The notes beneath the pieces are model-generated. The model searched no databases and had not been told where the DNA came from. It was given only the letters and a program-made list of their open reading frames with translations. Positions 34,640 to 43,315 of a DNA stretch of 64,000 nt are shown one piece after another. The first letter of the stretch is position 1, and each line of letters opens with the position of its first letter. Source of the stretch: Microlunatus parietis (GTDB lineage: Bacteria > Actinomycetota > Actinomycetes > Propionibacteriales > Propionibacteriaceae); NCBI RefSeq assembly GCF_013407955.1, contig NZ_JACCBU010000001.1, forward strand, positions 248,001 to 312,000. The letters run 5' to 3'. Both the position numbers and the translations under genes were made by a program.

Positions 34640-35536
34640 ATGACCAACGACACCAGCACCATGAGCGAGACCAGCGGCCGGACGGCTGAGGACTACCGCA
34701 CCAGCGAGGGCCTGCGTGCCCTGCTGAAACGGCTGCACGCCGCCGGCCAGCGCGCCTGGGAGCACGACCCGGTAGCGGCAGAGCTGATGGCGTTCGCGGC
34801 CGAGAAGTACGCGGCGCTGGCGCACAAGCACCGGCTCGATCCGTGGGAGGCCGCGTCGGCGGCGTTCGACGTGATGCGCACCAAGGCCGCCCGCACCGCC
34901 GATGACCCGTGGGCGGTCATCACGCACGCGGTACGGATCACCTGCATCGCCGAGGAACGCGGCCAAGGGCTGCTGTGCTCGACCCACCAGGCACGCCGGC
35001 CCCGCTACTCGATCTTCCACGACCCCGAACGGCTCTCCGACCGCGAGAACGTCCTGAGCGACTACCATCCCGCGTTCCAGATCAAGGACGCCCACGACCG
35101 CGACAACACCCCGGAGCAGGCACCGGCCGAGCCGGCGGCAACCACCGCGGCGTCGGCGGTCGAGGACGCGATCACGCTGCTGATGCTGCTGGACTGGCCC
35201 GAGGGCACGGCACGCCCGGCGGTAGAACACGTCTGCGTGGCGCTGACGCGCGTCGGGAACCGGCACACCGCCTACGAGACACTGCGACGCGACAAGCACG
35301 CCCGAGCCCTGATCGACCTTCCTGGCCGGTCCTGGGCGGTGCTGCTGCGCGCCCTGCTCGGCTGCCCGGACCCGGCGCTCGCGGCGACCGGCGCGGGACG
35401 CGGCATCCTGCTGCGGCTGCTGATCGGCGAGACCCTGCCGGTGCTGCTGCGCGATGACGACCTCGTGCTCACCCTCTCCCTGGCCGCACCGGGCATCAGC
35501 AAGCCGGGCGCGAGAAAGGCGCGAGGTGCGGGATGA
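34640..35536 (+). CDS. Conserved hypothetical protein before parB
   Basis: A 298-residue soluble protein. The ATG at 34640 is preferred because GGGAGG lies about 10 bases upstream; an in-frame ATG at 34565 has no such site. The middle has a segment (ATTAASAVEDAITLLMLLDWPEGTARPAVEHVC) that looks like a helical replication or sigma-like domain, but I cannot assign a family with confidence. The stop overlaps the ParB-like start by 4 bp. Likely part of plasmid maintenance. Confidence 0.7.
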   Translation: MTNDTSTMSETSGRTAEDYRTSEGLRALLKRLHAAGQRAWEHDPVAAELMAFAAEKYAALAHKHRLDPWEAASAAFDVMRTKAARTADDPWAVITHAVRITCIAEERGQGLLCSTHQARRPRYSIFHDPERLSDRENVLSDYHPAFQIKDAHDRDNTPEQAPAEPAATTAASAVEDAITLLMLLDWPEGTARPAVEHVCVALTRVGNRHTAYETLRRDKHARALIDLPGRSWAVLLRALLGCPDPALAATGAGRGILLRLLIGETLPVLLRDDDLVLTLSLAAPGISKPGARKARGAG

Positions 35537-36558
35537 GCGCACCGGCCGGACACATCGAGCTGGAGCGGGCGGTTGACTCCATCACTGTCGGCCGCCGGCA
35601 CCGCACGGACCTGGGCGACATCGACGCGCTCGCGGCGTCGATCGACCGGGACGGTCTGTTGCAGCCGCCGACGATCACCCCGGACGGGGTGCTGGTGTGC
35701 GGGGCGCGCCGGATGGCCGCGATCAAGAAGCTCGGCTGGCGCCGCGTCAGCGTGTGGGTGCGCTCCGGTATCTCGGACCGGCTGGGGCATCTGCTGGCCG
35801 AGCAGGACGACAACCAGCTCCACAAGCCGCTCACCGCGATCGAGGCCGCCGCCTTGTACCGGGAGATCAAGGAACTCATGGCCGAGGACGCCGCACGCCG
35901 CAAGGCCAAGACCCAGTTCCACGAGGGCCACGAGCCCGGAAAGCATGGTCCCGCCGATTCGGCGGGACCATCGGACTCGCACCAGCTCGGAGACGCTCGG
36001 ACACAGGCGGCGCGGATGGTGACCGGCTCGGCGTCCTACAGTCGGCTGGAACAGATCGGCTACCTGCAACACCTGGCCGACGATCCGAGCACCCCGGAGA
36101 CGATCCGCGTCCAGGCGCGGGACGGGCTGACGCAGATCGAGGCCGGTGCGGCGGTCAACCCGATCTTCCAGCGCCTCCGCGACAGCCAAGCCAAGGCCGA
36201 CAGCGAGCGGGACCAACGGTTGCACGAGCTGGCCGACGAAGCCCTGGCCCGCGTCCACGCCGCCAAGACCAGCAAGGCCAGCAAGGTCAGCAAGCCGGCC
36301 ACGCCGAAGCGTCGCCCCGTCGTTGAGGACGAGGAACCGACGCGGTACCCGCTGCGGGCGTTCGTACTGACCTGGGGCGACCTGGAAGCGTGGTGGACCC
36401 ACTACGACGTGGACGAGCTGGCCGTCGAGCTCACCGACGAGCAGGCCGAGGCGTTCTTCGCCACCGTCGAGGGCACCACCGAGTTCGCCGACCGGCTCCG
36501 CACCGCCCGCACAACCGTCGCTGAGTCGGCGGGCCGGCCGCTGCTGCGCGCCCTCTGA
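35533..36558 (+). CDS. parB: ParB/Srx-type partition-like protein
   Basis: A 341-residue protein. The N-terminal 100 residues are a ParB domain: SITVGRRHRTDLGDIDALAASI, QPPTITPDGVLVCGARRMAAIKKLGW and QDDNQLHKPLTAIEAAAL. The CTP-binding GxRR core is present as GARRM. A coiled, charged central part and a DUF-like tail follow (LRAFVLTWGDLEAWWTHY). No ParA is visible nearby, so it may be a ParB-like regulator rather than a full partition protein. A 27-bp palindrome lies inside the gene at 35945-35971. Confidence 0.85.
   Translation: MSAPAGHIELERAVDSITVGRRHRTDLGDIDALAASIDRDGLLQPPTITPDGVLVCGARRMAAIKKLGWRRVSVWVRSGISDRLGHLLAEQDDNQLHKPLTAIEAAALYREIKELMAEDAARRKAKTQFHEGHEPGKHGPADSAGPSDSHQLGDARTQAARMVTGSASYSRLEQIGYLQHLADDPSTPETIRVQARDGLTQIEAGAAVNPIFQRLRDSQAKADSERDQRLHELADEALARVHAAKTSKASKVSKPATPKRRPVVEDEEPTRYPLRAFVLTWGDLEAWWTHYDVDELAVELTDEQAEAFFATVEGTTEFADRLRTARTTVAESAGRPLLRAL
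35945..35971. repeat. 27-bp palindrome inside the parB-like gene
   Basis: ATGGTCCCGCCGA is followed by one T and its exact reverse complement, giving 13-bp arms. It encodes part of the linker (GPADSAGPSD) after the ParB domain. It could be a DNA-binding site (parS-like) or a hairpin that slows ribosome or polymerase; no T-tract follows. Confidence 0.7.
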
Positions 36559-36599
36559 TGCACCGGTAGGGCCAGTCACCGGCGGGCTCACCTCTGGGC

Positions 36600-37289
36600 A
36601 TGAAGACGAATCTCGCTTCCTGGTCCCGTGGCCGACTCATCGCGGTGATCGCCGCCGGCCTCGTGCTGCTGCTCCTGATCGGCGTCGGCGTGTATGGGCT
36701 CATCACCGGCCCACGACAGCCCACCGATCGCGCGCCCGATCCGGCTCCGACCATCACCGCTCCGGGTGAGTCCGAGCCCGGCAAACCGGGGCCGCCGCGG
36801 GTGATCCCCTCGCACGACCCGGATGAGTTCGCCCGCAATGTCGCTGAGGCGCTGTTCGCCTGGGACACCGGCTCCGGGCTGATGCCGCTGGATTACTCCG
36901 CCGCGATCTTGGAGGTCGGGGACCCCTCCGGCCATGAGCAGGCGGGCCTCGCCGCCGACATCGCGTCCTATCTGCCGTCGCGGGAGGCGTGGATCGAGCT
37001 GCGCAAGTACGCCACCACCCAGCATCTCACCATCGAGTCCTCGTTCGTGCCCCAAGCATGGGACACCGCGGTTGAGCAGGCCCAGTCCGGCCAGCTCCCG
37101 CGTGGTGCGACCGCGATCACGATCGAAGGAACCCGGCACCGCGAGGGCGTCTGGAACGGCGAACCCGTCACCAGCGAGCACCCCGTGGCCTTCACCGTGT
37201 TTCTGGCCTGCCCGCCCCCGGCGCCGGAGTTCCGCACCGGCCCGTGTCACGTGCTGCGCCTGTCGCAGCTCGACAACCCGCTGCGATGA
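36600..37289 (+). CDS. VirB8/TcpC-like conjugation protein
   Basis: A 229-residue protein with one N-terminal membrane anchor (about 13-35), a proline-rich linker and an extracytoplasmic domain of about 170 residues. The domain starts FARNVAEALFAWDT and resembles the NTF2-like fold of TcpC/VirB8 components in Gram-positive transfer systems. Its position before the cell-wall hydrolase and VirB6-like genes matches that role. It would hold the transfer channel in the membrane. Assignment rests on architecture and context. Confidence 0.65.
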   Translation: MKTNLASWSRGRLIAVIAAGLVLLLLIGVGVYGLITGPRQPTDRAPDPAPTITAPGESEPGKPGPPRVIPSHDPDEFARNVAEALFAWDTGSGLMPLDYSAAILEVGDPSGHEQAGLAADIASYLPSREAWIELRKYATTQHLTIESSFVPQAWDTAVEQAQSGQLPRGATAITIEGTRHREGVWNGEPVTSEHPVAFTVFLACPPPAPEFRTGPCHVLRLSQLDNPLR

Positions 37290-37302
37290 CAGAAGGCACG
37301 CC

Positions 37303-38934
37303 GTGGTCAAGAAGCTCCTCATCCTCGGACTCGCCTTCGTCCTGTTCGGCCCTGCCTGTGTCCTGATGGCGATCGGCGTGCTGATGAACCCCGCCGCCGC
37401 GAACTGCGCCGTCCCCGGCGGCAGCGTCACCGTGGGCAACGTCCCCGATTCGTTGACCGTCACCACGCAAGACGGCACCACGTTCACGCTGAACAAGACC
37501 CAGCTCACGCACGCGGCCACGATCATCACTGTCGGCGGCGGCATCGAGGGCGTCGGCCGGCCCGGCATCAAGATCGCGCTGATGGCCGCGCTCACCGAGA
37601 GCACCCTGCGCCAGCTCGCCAACACCAGTGCCTACCCCGAGTCCGCGAACTACCCCAACGACGGCAACGGCGGCGACCACGACTCCCTCGGCCTGTTCCA
37701 GATGCGCCCGCAATCCGGGTGGGGAACCGTCGCGGAGCTGATGGACACGAACTATCAGGCCCGCGCGTTCTACGGCGGACCCGATGGACCTAACTATCCC
37801 TCGCCGCGGGGCCTGCTGGACATCCCCGGCTGGGCGCAGATGGACCCCGGCGAGGCCGCGCAAGCCGTCGAGGTCAGTGCCTACCCTGACCGCTACCGCA
37901 ACTACGAGCCGGTCGCCGAACGCATCCTCGACGCTCTCACCGGCGCGACGGGTGCGGCTGGCCCGGCCACCGCCTCGGTGGTGGCCGGTCCGGTCGCGGA
38001 GTCCTCGCGGGTCGTGTTCCCGCTCCCCGAGGGAACTTGGGTGCTCACCAGCGAGTTCGGGCCGCGTATCCATCCGATCACCGGGGAACCGTCGTTCCAC
38101 ACCGGCACCGACTTCGCCGCACCGGACGGCACGCCGATCCTCGCCGCCGCAGACGGGACCGTGACCGTGGCCGAGTTCTCCGGCGGCTACGGCGGACTCA
38201 TTGTCATCGAGCACCAGATCGACGGGCAGACCGTGGCGACCGCCTACGCGCATATGTGGCAGTCCGGCATCCTCGTCGCGGCCGGAGATCGTGTGACCGC
38301 GGGCCAGCACATCGGCGATGTCGGCAGCTCCGGGAACAGCACGGGGCCACACCTGCATTTCGAGGTCCGGCCCGGCGGCACGAGCGGCGAGGCCGTCGAC
38401 GCGGCCAAGTGGCTTAACGACCACAACGCGGTCGACCTGCCCGAAGCCACGGTCGGCAGCCCGAACGAGTGCAGTTCCGGTGGAGCGCCGGGCGATCCCG
38501 CCCCGCTGGACGGCGACCCCGACCAGAAGGTCGATGACCCCACCAGCGACGGGCAGATCACCGCGCGGATGGCGCACGTCATGGCCCAAGCCCGTGCCGC
38601 GTTCCCCGACAGCTCCTGGGCCTGCTACTCGCCCCGGCCCGGCACAACGTCAGAGCACCCGCTGGGCCGGGCGTGTGACATCACGTTCGGGAACCCGATC
38701 GGGACGCACCCGACGCCCGCGCAGCTCGAGGACGGGTGGCGGGTGACGAACTGGATGAAGGACCACGCCGAGTCGCTGGGCGTGGAGTACCTGATCTGGC
38801 AGGGCCAAATCTGGTCCCTGGCCCGCGACGCCGAAGGCTGGCGCCCCTACAACGGCGGCGGGATGCACGACCCCGGCGACGTGACCGGCGGCCATTACGA
38901 CCACCTGCACGTCACCGTCAGGGCCGGTTCGTGA
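37303..38934 (+). CDS. Cell-wall hydrolase of the transfer apparatus (SLT-like, M23, M15-like domains)
   Basis: A 543-residue protein with an N-terminal membrane segment. The first domain is transglycosylase-like: a Glu at about 99 in ALTESTLRQLAN, then GLFQMRPQSGWGT. The second is M23: HTGTDFAAPDGTPI near 266 and GPHLHFEV. The third has EHPLGRACDITFG and HYDHLHVTV, resembling M15-type metal sites. The GTG at 37303 follows AGAAGG. A hydrolase with these domains locally opens peptidoglycan for the conjugation channel (VirB1 role). It overlaps the next gene by one base (TGATG). Confidence 0.88.
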   Translation: MVKKLLILGLAFVLFGPACVLMAIGVLMNPAAANCAVPGGSVTVGNVPDSLTVTTQDGTTFTLNKTQLTHAATIITVGGGIEGVGRPGIKIALMAALTESTLRQLANTSAYPESANYPNDGNGGDHDSLGLFQMRPQSGWGTVAELMDTNYQARAFYGGPDGPNYPSPRGLLDIPGWAQMDPGEAAQAVEVSAYPDRYRNYEPVAERILDALTGATGAAGPATASVVAGPVAESSRVVFPLPEGTWVLTSEFGPRIHPITGEPSFHTGTDFAAPDGTPILAAADGTVTVAEFSGGYGGLIVIEHQIDGQTVATAYAHMWQSGILVAAGDRVTAGQHIGDVGSSGNSTGPHLHFEVRPGGTSGEAVDAAKWLNDHNAVDLPEATVGSPNECSSGGAPGDPAPLDGDPDQKVDDPTSDGQITARMAHVMAQARAAFPDSSWACYSPRPGTTSEHPLGRACDITFGNPIGTHPTPAQLEDGWRVTNWMKDHAESLGVEYLIWQGQIWSLARDAEGWRPYNGGGMHDPGDVTGGHYDHLHVTVRAGS

Positions 38935-39200
38935 TGGAAGTGTTCCCCGACTTCGACGGGCTCGGAGGCATCGGTGATCTGAAACAGGTCATCGGCGCCC
39001 TGCTGATGTTCGTGCTCATCGTCGCGGTGCTCATGGTCATCGTCTCGGCGATCTGCTGGGCGCTGGGCGCCTCGCACGGCAACCACTCGCTTGCCTCCAA
39101 GGGCCGGGTCGGGGTGCTCGTCGGCGTCGGCGCCGCCGCGCTCGCCGGCGCGGGGGTGGCGTGGGTGAACTGGCTCATCGCCCTCGGCCAACAGCTCTGA
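38934..39200 (+). CDS. Small two-helix membrane protein (DUF6112-like, pilin-like), copy 1
   Basis: An 88-residue protein with two hydrophobic segments (about 21-45 and 62-82). The pattern FDGLGGIGDLKQVIGALLMFVL and GRVGVLVGVGAAALAGAG is shared with the 89-residue protein at 45982-46251. In size and position (before VirB6-like) it resembles VirB2/TrbC pilin or channel subunits. It follows the hydrolase with overlapping TGATG. The Tn7-like transposon begins 14 bp after its stop. Confidence 0.75.
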   Translation: MEVFPDFDGLGGIGDLKQVIGALLMFVLIVAVLMVIVSAICWALGASHGNHSLASKGRVGVLVGVGAAALAGAGVAWVNWLIALGQQL

Positions 39201-39209
39201 TCCTCCGTC

Positions 39210-39214
39210 GCCAG
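39210..39214. repeat. Target-site duplication GCCAG, left copy
   Basis: GCCAG lies directly before the terminal TGTAGG of the Tn7-like element and is repeated directly after its other end (45866-45870). A 5-bp duplication is the hallmark of Tn7/Mu-like insertion. Confidence 0.92.
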
Positions 39215-39290
39215 TGTAGGGATGCATTGAAGTTGGCCCTTTGGCCACCCTATTTGGCCCCGAGTTGGCCCTTGGCCGCTTTGTTGGCCC
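39215..39290 (+). repeat. Left transposon end with TTGGCC repeats
   Basis: After TGTAGG the end contains six TTGGCC copies, at 39233, 39241, 39254, 39265, 39272 and 39284, most continuing with C. They are probably TnsB binding sites. The opposite end has the motif in inverted orientation. Confidence 0.82.
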
Positions 39291-39384
39291 CTGCCTGGCG
39301 TGGGGCGCGAGGATCGGCGGTCTGGTTCCGTAGCGTTGCCAGCAATGGTTCCCTGCGAGCGGGAGCGCTGCGGAGGGAACAGCG

Positions 39385-40095
39385 ATGGGCACGTACTCGG
39401 TCAGCTTCAAGGACGCCGCCGGTGAGGAGTCGACCACCGATCTCGCGCTCGTGCCGCCGCGGATACTCGTGGCGGGTTCGCCGTGGCGGACGTTCCGTTG
39501 GCGGCACGGGCAGCCGCACTACTCGGGCTGGTACTGGTCATCGACCGTCGGCGCTCACGTCGTGTACGAAAGCCGATTGGAGCTGGCTCGGCTGCTGCTG
39601 GCTGATTTCGATCCCGAGATCGTAGCGATTGCTGCGCAGCCGTTCTGCGTGACCGCGGAGGTCGATGGGGTGCGGCGTCGGCATGTGCCCGATTTCTTGC
39701 TGCTGCACGCGGATGAGTCGGTGACGGTGGTGAACGTGAAGCCCGCCGATCAGCTGGATCGGCCGAAAATCGCCGAGGCGCTGGAATGGGCCGAAGAGGT
39801 CTTCACCAGTTGCGGCTGGCGGCACGAGGTCTGGTCGGGGATTGACCCGACGCGGCTCTCGAACGTCCGGTTCCTGGCCGCCTACCGGCATCCCAACCGG
39901 GTGGATCAGGCCACGGTGACCCGGCTTGCCGAGCGGTCTCGCGGATCGGCGTCGCTCGGCCAGATCGAAGCGGAGTGGCCCGATGCGGCGGAGGATGTGC
40001 GGGCCGCCGCGCTGCACTTGGTGTGGCGGGGCGTGTTCCGCGCTGACCTGGATGCGCCGTTGTCGGCGGCCACAGTGCTGGAGCATGCCGCATGA
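39385..40095 (+). CDS. tnsA: TnsA-like transposon endonuclease
   Basis: A 236-residue protein of the TnsA family, which cuts the 5' ends so that the element leaves by cut-and-paste. The restriction-enzyme-like active site is visible: Glu in YESRLE (62/66), Asp103 in HVPDF and Lys119 in VVNVKP, with QPF at 85-87. A C-terminal domain of about 90 residues follows, possibly contacting TnsC. The ATG follows GGAGGGAA. The stop overlaps tnsB by 4 bp. Presence of TnsA separates this element from replicative Tn5053-like units. Confidence 0.9.
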   Translation: MGTYSVSFKDAAGEESTTDLALVPPRILVAGSPWRTFRWRHGQPHYSGWYWSSTVGAHVVYESRLELARLLLADFDPEIVAIAAQPFCVTAEVDGVRRRHVPDFLLLHADESVTVVNVKPADQLDRPKIAEALEWAEEVFTSCGWRHEVWSGIDPTRLSNVRFLAAYRHPNRVDQATVTRLAERSRGSASLGQIEAEWPDAAEDVRAAALHLVWRGVFRADLDAPLSAATVLEHAA

Positions 40096-42167
40096 GCGCG
40101 CGGACCGCGGTCGTCGGCGTGGGTACGCGGCTGAGCTGGGATGGCGACTGGTTCACGGTGATGGGCGTGGAGGCGGAGCGGCTGCGGTTGCGCGGGGCCC
40201 GCGGTCAGATGGTCACTGTCCATACCGCCTCGTTGCTGGCCGACCCGTCTGTCGCGATCGTCGGCGCTGAGTCCGATCCTGCTCCCGCGTTGGGGCCGGT
40301 GCTGGAGAACTTGACCGAGGCGCAAGAAGCGCAGCTGACTGATCGACTGGCGCACATTCACGAAGTTCTCACCGGGTATCGCTCCGGCGACGCCGAGGAC
40401 GCGGCACTGGGCGAACCACGACCCGAGTACGACCCGGCGCGGCCGCTCATGCAGCGGTATGAGACGAAAGCTGCGGAGATGGGCGTCGGGCTCAGATCAG
40501 TGAAGCGCTGGGTGAGCGCGTTTCGTGAGCTCGGGCCAGCGGGTCTGCTCGACCAGCGGGCCGCGAAGACGGCCGATCCGCTGGCCGGGGTGGATGAGCG
40601 GTGGCTGGAGATGTGTCGGACGGTTCTTGCCGAGCACACCGACGCGGCCCGGCCGACGCAGACACTGGTGCTGCAACGCATCTCGCAGCGTCTGGCCGCC
40701 GAGCACGGCGAGGGGGTCGTGCCCGAACCGTCACAGCGTCGAGCTCGGACCGTCCTGGGCGAGCTCACCCGCGGAAGCAACGCGTTCACCGGCAGCACCA
40801 AAGGCAAGCGCTCGATCGCGGCCAGGCCGGAGGGCGCATACGGGAGATTGCGGGCGACGCGGCCGGGCGAGTATCTGCTGCTGGATACGACGACGCTGGA
40901 CGTGTTCGCGATGGAGCCGATCACGCTGAAATGGGTGCGCTGCGAGCTGACGATCGCGATGGACTTGTACTCGCGGTCGATCACAGGGCTCAGGCTCTCG
41001 CCGATGTCGACGAAGTCGGTCGATGCGGCGCTGGTGCTGTTCGAGTCGCTGCGCCCGGACACCCGGCTCACGACGTCGGGCGGGCTGCTGCCGTATGCGG
41101 GCCTGCCGGATCAGGTCATCGTCGCAGGCGAGGAGCGTCAGACCGGGTTGGCGGGGGTGGCTGCGGAGACGATCGTGGTCGATCACGGCAAGATCTACCT
41201 GTCGAACCATCTGCTGAGCGTGTGCTCCCGGCTGGGCATCTCGGTTCAGCCCGCCCGCCCGCTCACCCCGACCGATAAGGCTGCGGTCGAGCGGTTCTTC
41301 CGCACCGTCCGCGAGCAGCTGCTGGAAGCGCTGCCGGGCTACACCGGCCCGGACGTGCACAGCCGCGGCAAAGACCCCGCCGGGTGCGCCTACTTCTTCA
41401 TCGATGAGCTGGAGTCGATCATCCGCGAATGGGTCGGGAGCATCTATCACCACCGCCCGCACGCTGGGCTCGCCGATGCGCAGGTGCCGGGGCTGGAGCT
41501 GTCGCCGGCGGAGATGTTCGCCCACGGGATGACCCGCACGGGCCGGCTGCGGGTGCCGGCCAGCCCGGACCTGGTGTTCGACTTCCTGCCGGTGGCGTGG
41601 CGGACGATCCAGCACTACGGGATCGAGCTGAACGGCCTGCGCTACAACGGCCCGGCGTTGACCCGGTATCGGAACCGGACGAGCAACTTCGCGGGTGCTC
41701 ACGCGGGCAAGTGGCCGGTGCGCTACGACACCGACGACATCTCCAAGGTCTACTTCCAAGACCCCGCCGACCAGTCCTGGCACGCTTTGGAGTGGGAGCA
41801 CGCCACCGCCGTTGCCGCACCGTTCTCGGCCGAGGCGCTGGCCTACGCCCGGCAACTCGCGCTGACCGAGGATCGCCATGTCGATGACCGGCGGGCACTG
41901 TCCGGGCTGCTGGATCGCTGGGATGCGGGCCTGACCCGGCACCCCGCCGAACGCCGGATGGCCGTCCGCGCCAGCGAGCAACGCCAGGCACGCCTCACCG
42001 GAACCACACCCACAGCGGAGGTCGCCGCACCTGCGGTGCTGCACGCGGTCGAGAAACCTCCCGAGCCTGACGATGCAGCCTGGGCTGCCAGTGATGATGA
42101 CACCGAGGACGAGCTCGACGTCGGCGACGAGGAGTTCTACGCCGAGGCGTTTGAGGTGATCTCGTGA
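40092..42167 (+). CDS. tnsB: TnsB-like DDE transposase
   Basis: A 691-residue protein of the Mu/TnsB family, which joins the 3' ends to target DNA. N-terminal HTH region: EMGVGLRSVKRWVSAF around residue 132. The catalytic RNase-H fold carries Asp265 (LLDTTTLD), Asp364 (VVDHGKIY) and Glu400 (AAVERFF), giving the D-x35-E spacing. The Mu-type C-terminal barrel and an acidic tail follow. It probably binds the TTGGCC repeats at both ends. It overlaps tnsA and tnsC by 4 bp each. Confidence 0.93.
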   Translation: MSARTAVVGVGTRLSWDGDWFTVMGVEAERLRLRGARGQMVTVHTASLLADPSVAIVGAESDPAPALGPVLENLTEAQEAQLTDRLAHIHEVLTGYRSGDAEDAALGEPRPEYDPARPLMQRYETKAAEMGVGLRSVKRWVSAFRELGPAGLLDQRAAKTADPLAGVDERWLEMCRTVLAEHTDAARPTQTLVLQRISQRLAAEHGEGVVPEPSQRRARTVLGELTRGSNAFTGSTKGKRSIAARPEGAYGRLRATRPGEYLLLDTTTLDVFAMEPITLKWVRCELTIAMDLYSRSITGLRLSPMSTKSVDAALVLFESLRPDTRLTTSGGLLPYAGLPDQVIVAGEERQTGLAGVAAETIVVDHGKIYLSNHLLSVCSRLGISVQPARPLTPTDKAAVERFFRTVREQLLEALPGYTGPDVHSRGKDPAGCAYFFIDELESIIREWVGSIYHHRPHAGLADAQVPGLELSPAEMFAHGMTRTGRLRVPASPDLVFDFLPVAWRTIQHYGIELNGLRYNGPALTRYRNRTSNFAGAHAGKWPVRYDTDDISKVYFQDPADQSWHALEWEHATAVAAPFSAEALAYARQLALTEDRHVDDRRALSGLLDRWDAGLTRHPAERRMAVRASEQRQARLTGTTPTAEVAAPAVLHAVEKPPEPDDAAWAASDDDTEDELDVGDEEFYAEAFEVIS

Positions 42168-43315
42168 GCATCCCGGCGACGACGGCGGAGCTGGCCGACG
42201 AGGAGCGTGACTGGGATCTGTCGACCAAGGCAGGCTGGTTCCAGATGGCCCAGGCCCCGCCGCGCACACGGCCACCAGCGCACACAATCGCCGAGATCGA
42301 GGCGATGCCCGCACCCGAACGACTGCGCTACAACCACTTGCGGGCGGGCTGGCATGCGAACCTCGGCCCGATCCGCACCCCAGCACTCGGGGCAGTGCTC
42401 GATGAGCTGGACGAGATCGTCGGGGCGAACATGCAGGACGGCGAGAAAGTGAAACCCGCCGCCGTCCTCGACGCGCTGCCAGGGCTCGGCAAGAGCACCG
42501 CAGCGGTCGCGTTCGCCCGCGGATTCCACCGCGACCAGATCGACCTCTACGGCCCCACAGTCGGGGCCGGCGACGGGGCATGGCAGCGGGTTCCGGTCGT
42601 CCATCTCGGACTCACCTCGCACACGACGATGCGAAGCCTGAACTCGATGCTCTGCCGCTTCTACGGGCTGCCAGGCTCCGACCGCGGCACCGCCCAGTCG
42701 CTGGCGCACCGGGCCGCAGAATGCGTCGCGGCCTGCAAGACCCGCCTGATCGTCGTCGATGACGTCCACTTCCTCGACATGAACCGGCGCGACGGCCGCG
42801 AGGTCGCCAACCACTTCAAATGGCTCGCCAACACATTCCCCGTGACGTTCGTGTTCGTCGGCGTCGGGCTGCACGCCCGCGGCCTGCTCGATGAGGGATT
42901 CACCGGAGCCGACGCCGCCTTGTCACAGACCGCGAGACGTTGGACGGTGGTGAACCTGGAACCGTTCGAGACGCGCACCAAGGCGGGACGGGCGACCTGG
43001 CGGCAACTGATACTCGCGATCGAACGCGACCTCGTGCTCGCCCACACCCGCCGGGGCACGCTCGCCGAACTGTCGGACTACCTGTTCGCCCGCTCGTCCG
43101 GGCACTTCGCGTCGCTGATGTCGCTGATCGGGCGCGGCTGCTACCGCGCGATCAAGACCGGCACCGAGGCGCTCAGCGTCGATCTCCTCGACGGAGTGCG
43201 CATCGACCAGGCCGCAGAGACCGCCCGCGCCGGGATCACTGCGGCGCTCGACACGCGCCCGCCTGCCCCGCTCGACCCGACTACGAAGCGCACCAGGCGG
43301 CAGCGGGCGGCATGA
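42164..43315 (+). CDS. tnsC: TnsC/TniB-like AAA ATPase
   Basis: A 383-residue AAA ATPase that links target selection to the transposase. Walker A is LPGLGKST near 105-112 and Walker B LIVVDDVHFLD near 191-201, with the sensor region FPVTFVFVGVG after it. The N-terminal 90 residues resemble the transposase-contact part of TniB-type proteins, and the basic tail ends KRTRRQRAA. It overlaps both neighbours by 4 bp. Confidence 0.92.
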   Translation: MSIPATTAELADEERDWDLSTKAGWFQMAQAPPRTRPPAHTIAEIEAMPAPERLRYNHLRAGWHANLGPIRTPALGAVLDELDEIVGANMQDGEKVKPAAVLDALPGLGKSTAAVAFARGFHRDQIDLYGPTVGAGDGAWQRVPVVHLGLTSHTTMRSLNSMLCRFYGLPGSDRGTAQSLAHRAAECVAACKTRLIVVDDVHFLDMNRRDGREVANHFKWLANTFPVTFVFVGVGLHARGLLDEGFTGADAALSQTARRWTVVNLEPFETRTKAGRATWRQLILAIERDLVLAHTRRGTLAELSDYLFARSSGHFASLMSLIGRGCYRAIKTGTEALSVDLLDGVRIDQAAETARAGITAALDTRPPAPLDPTTKRTRRQRAA

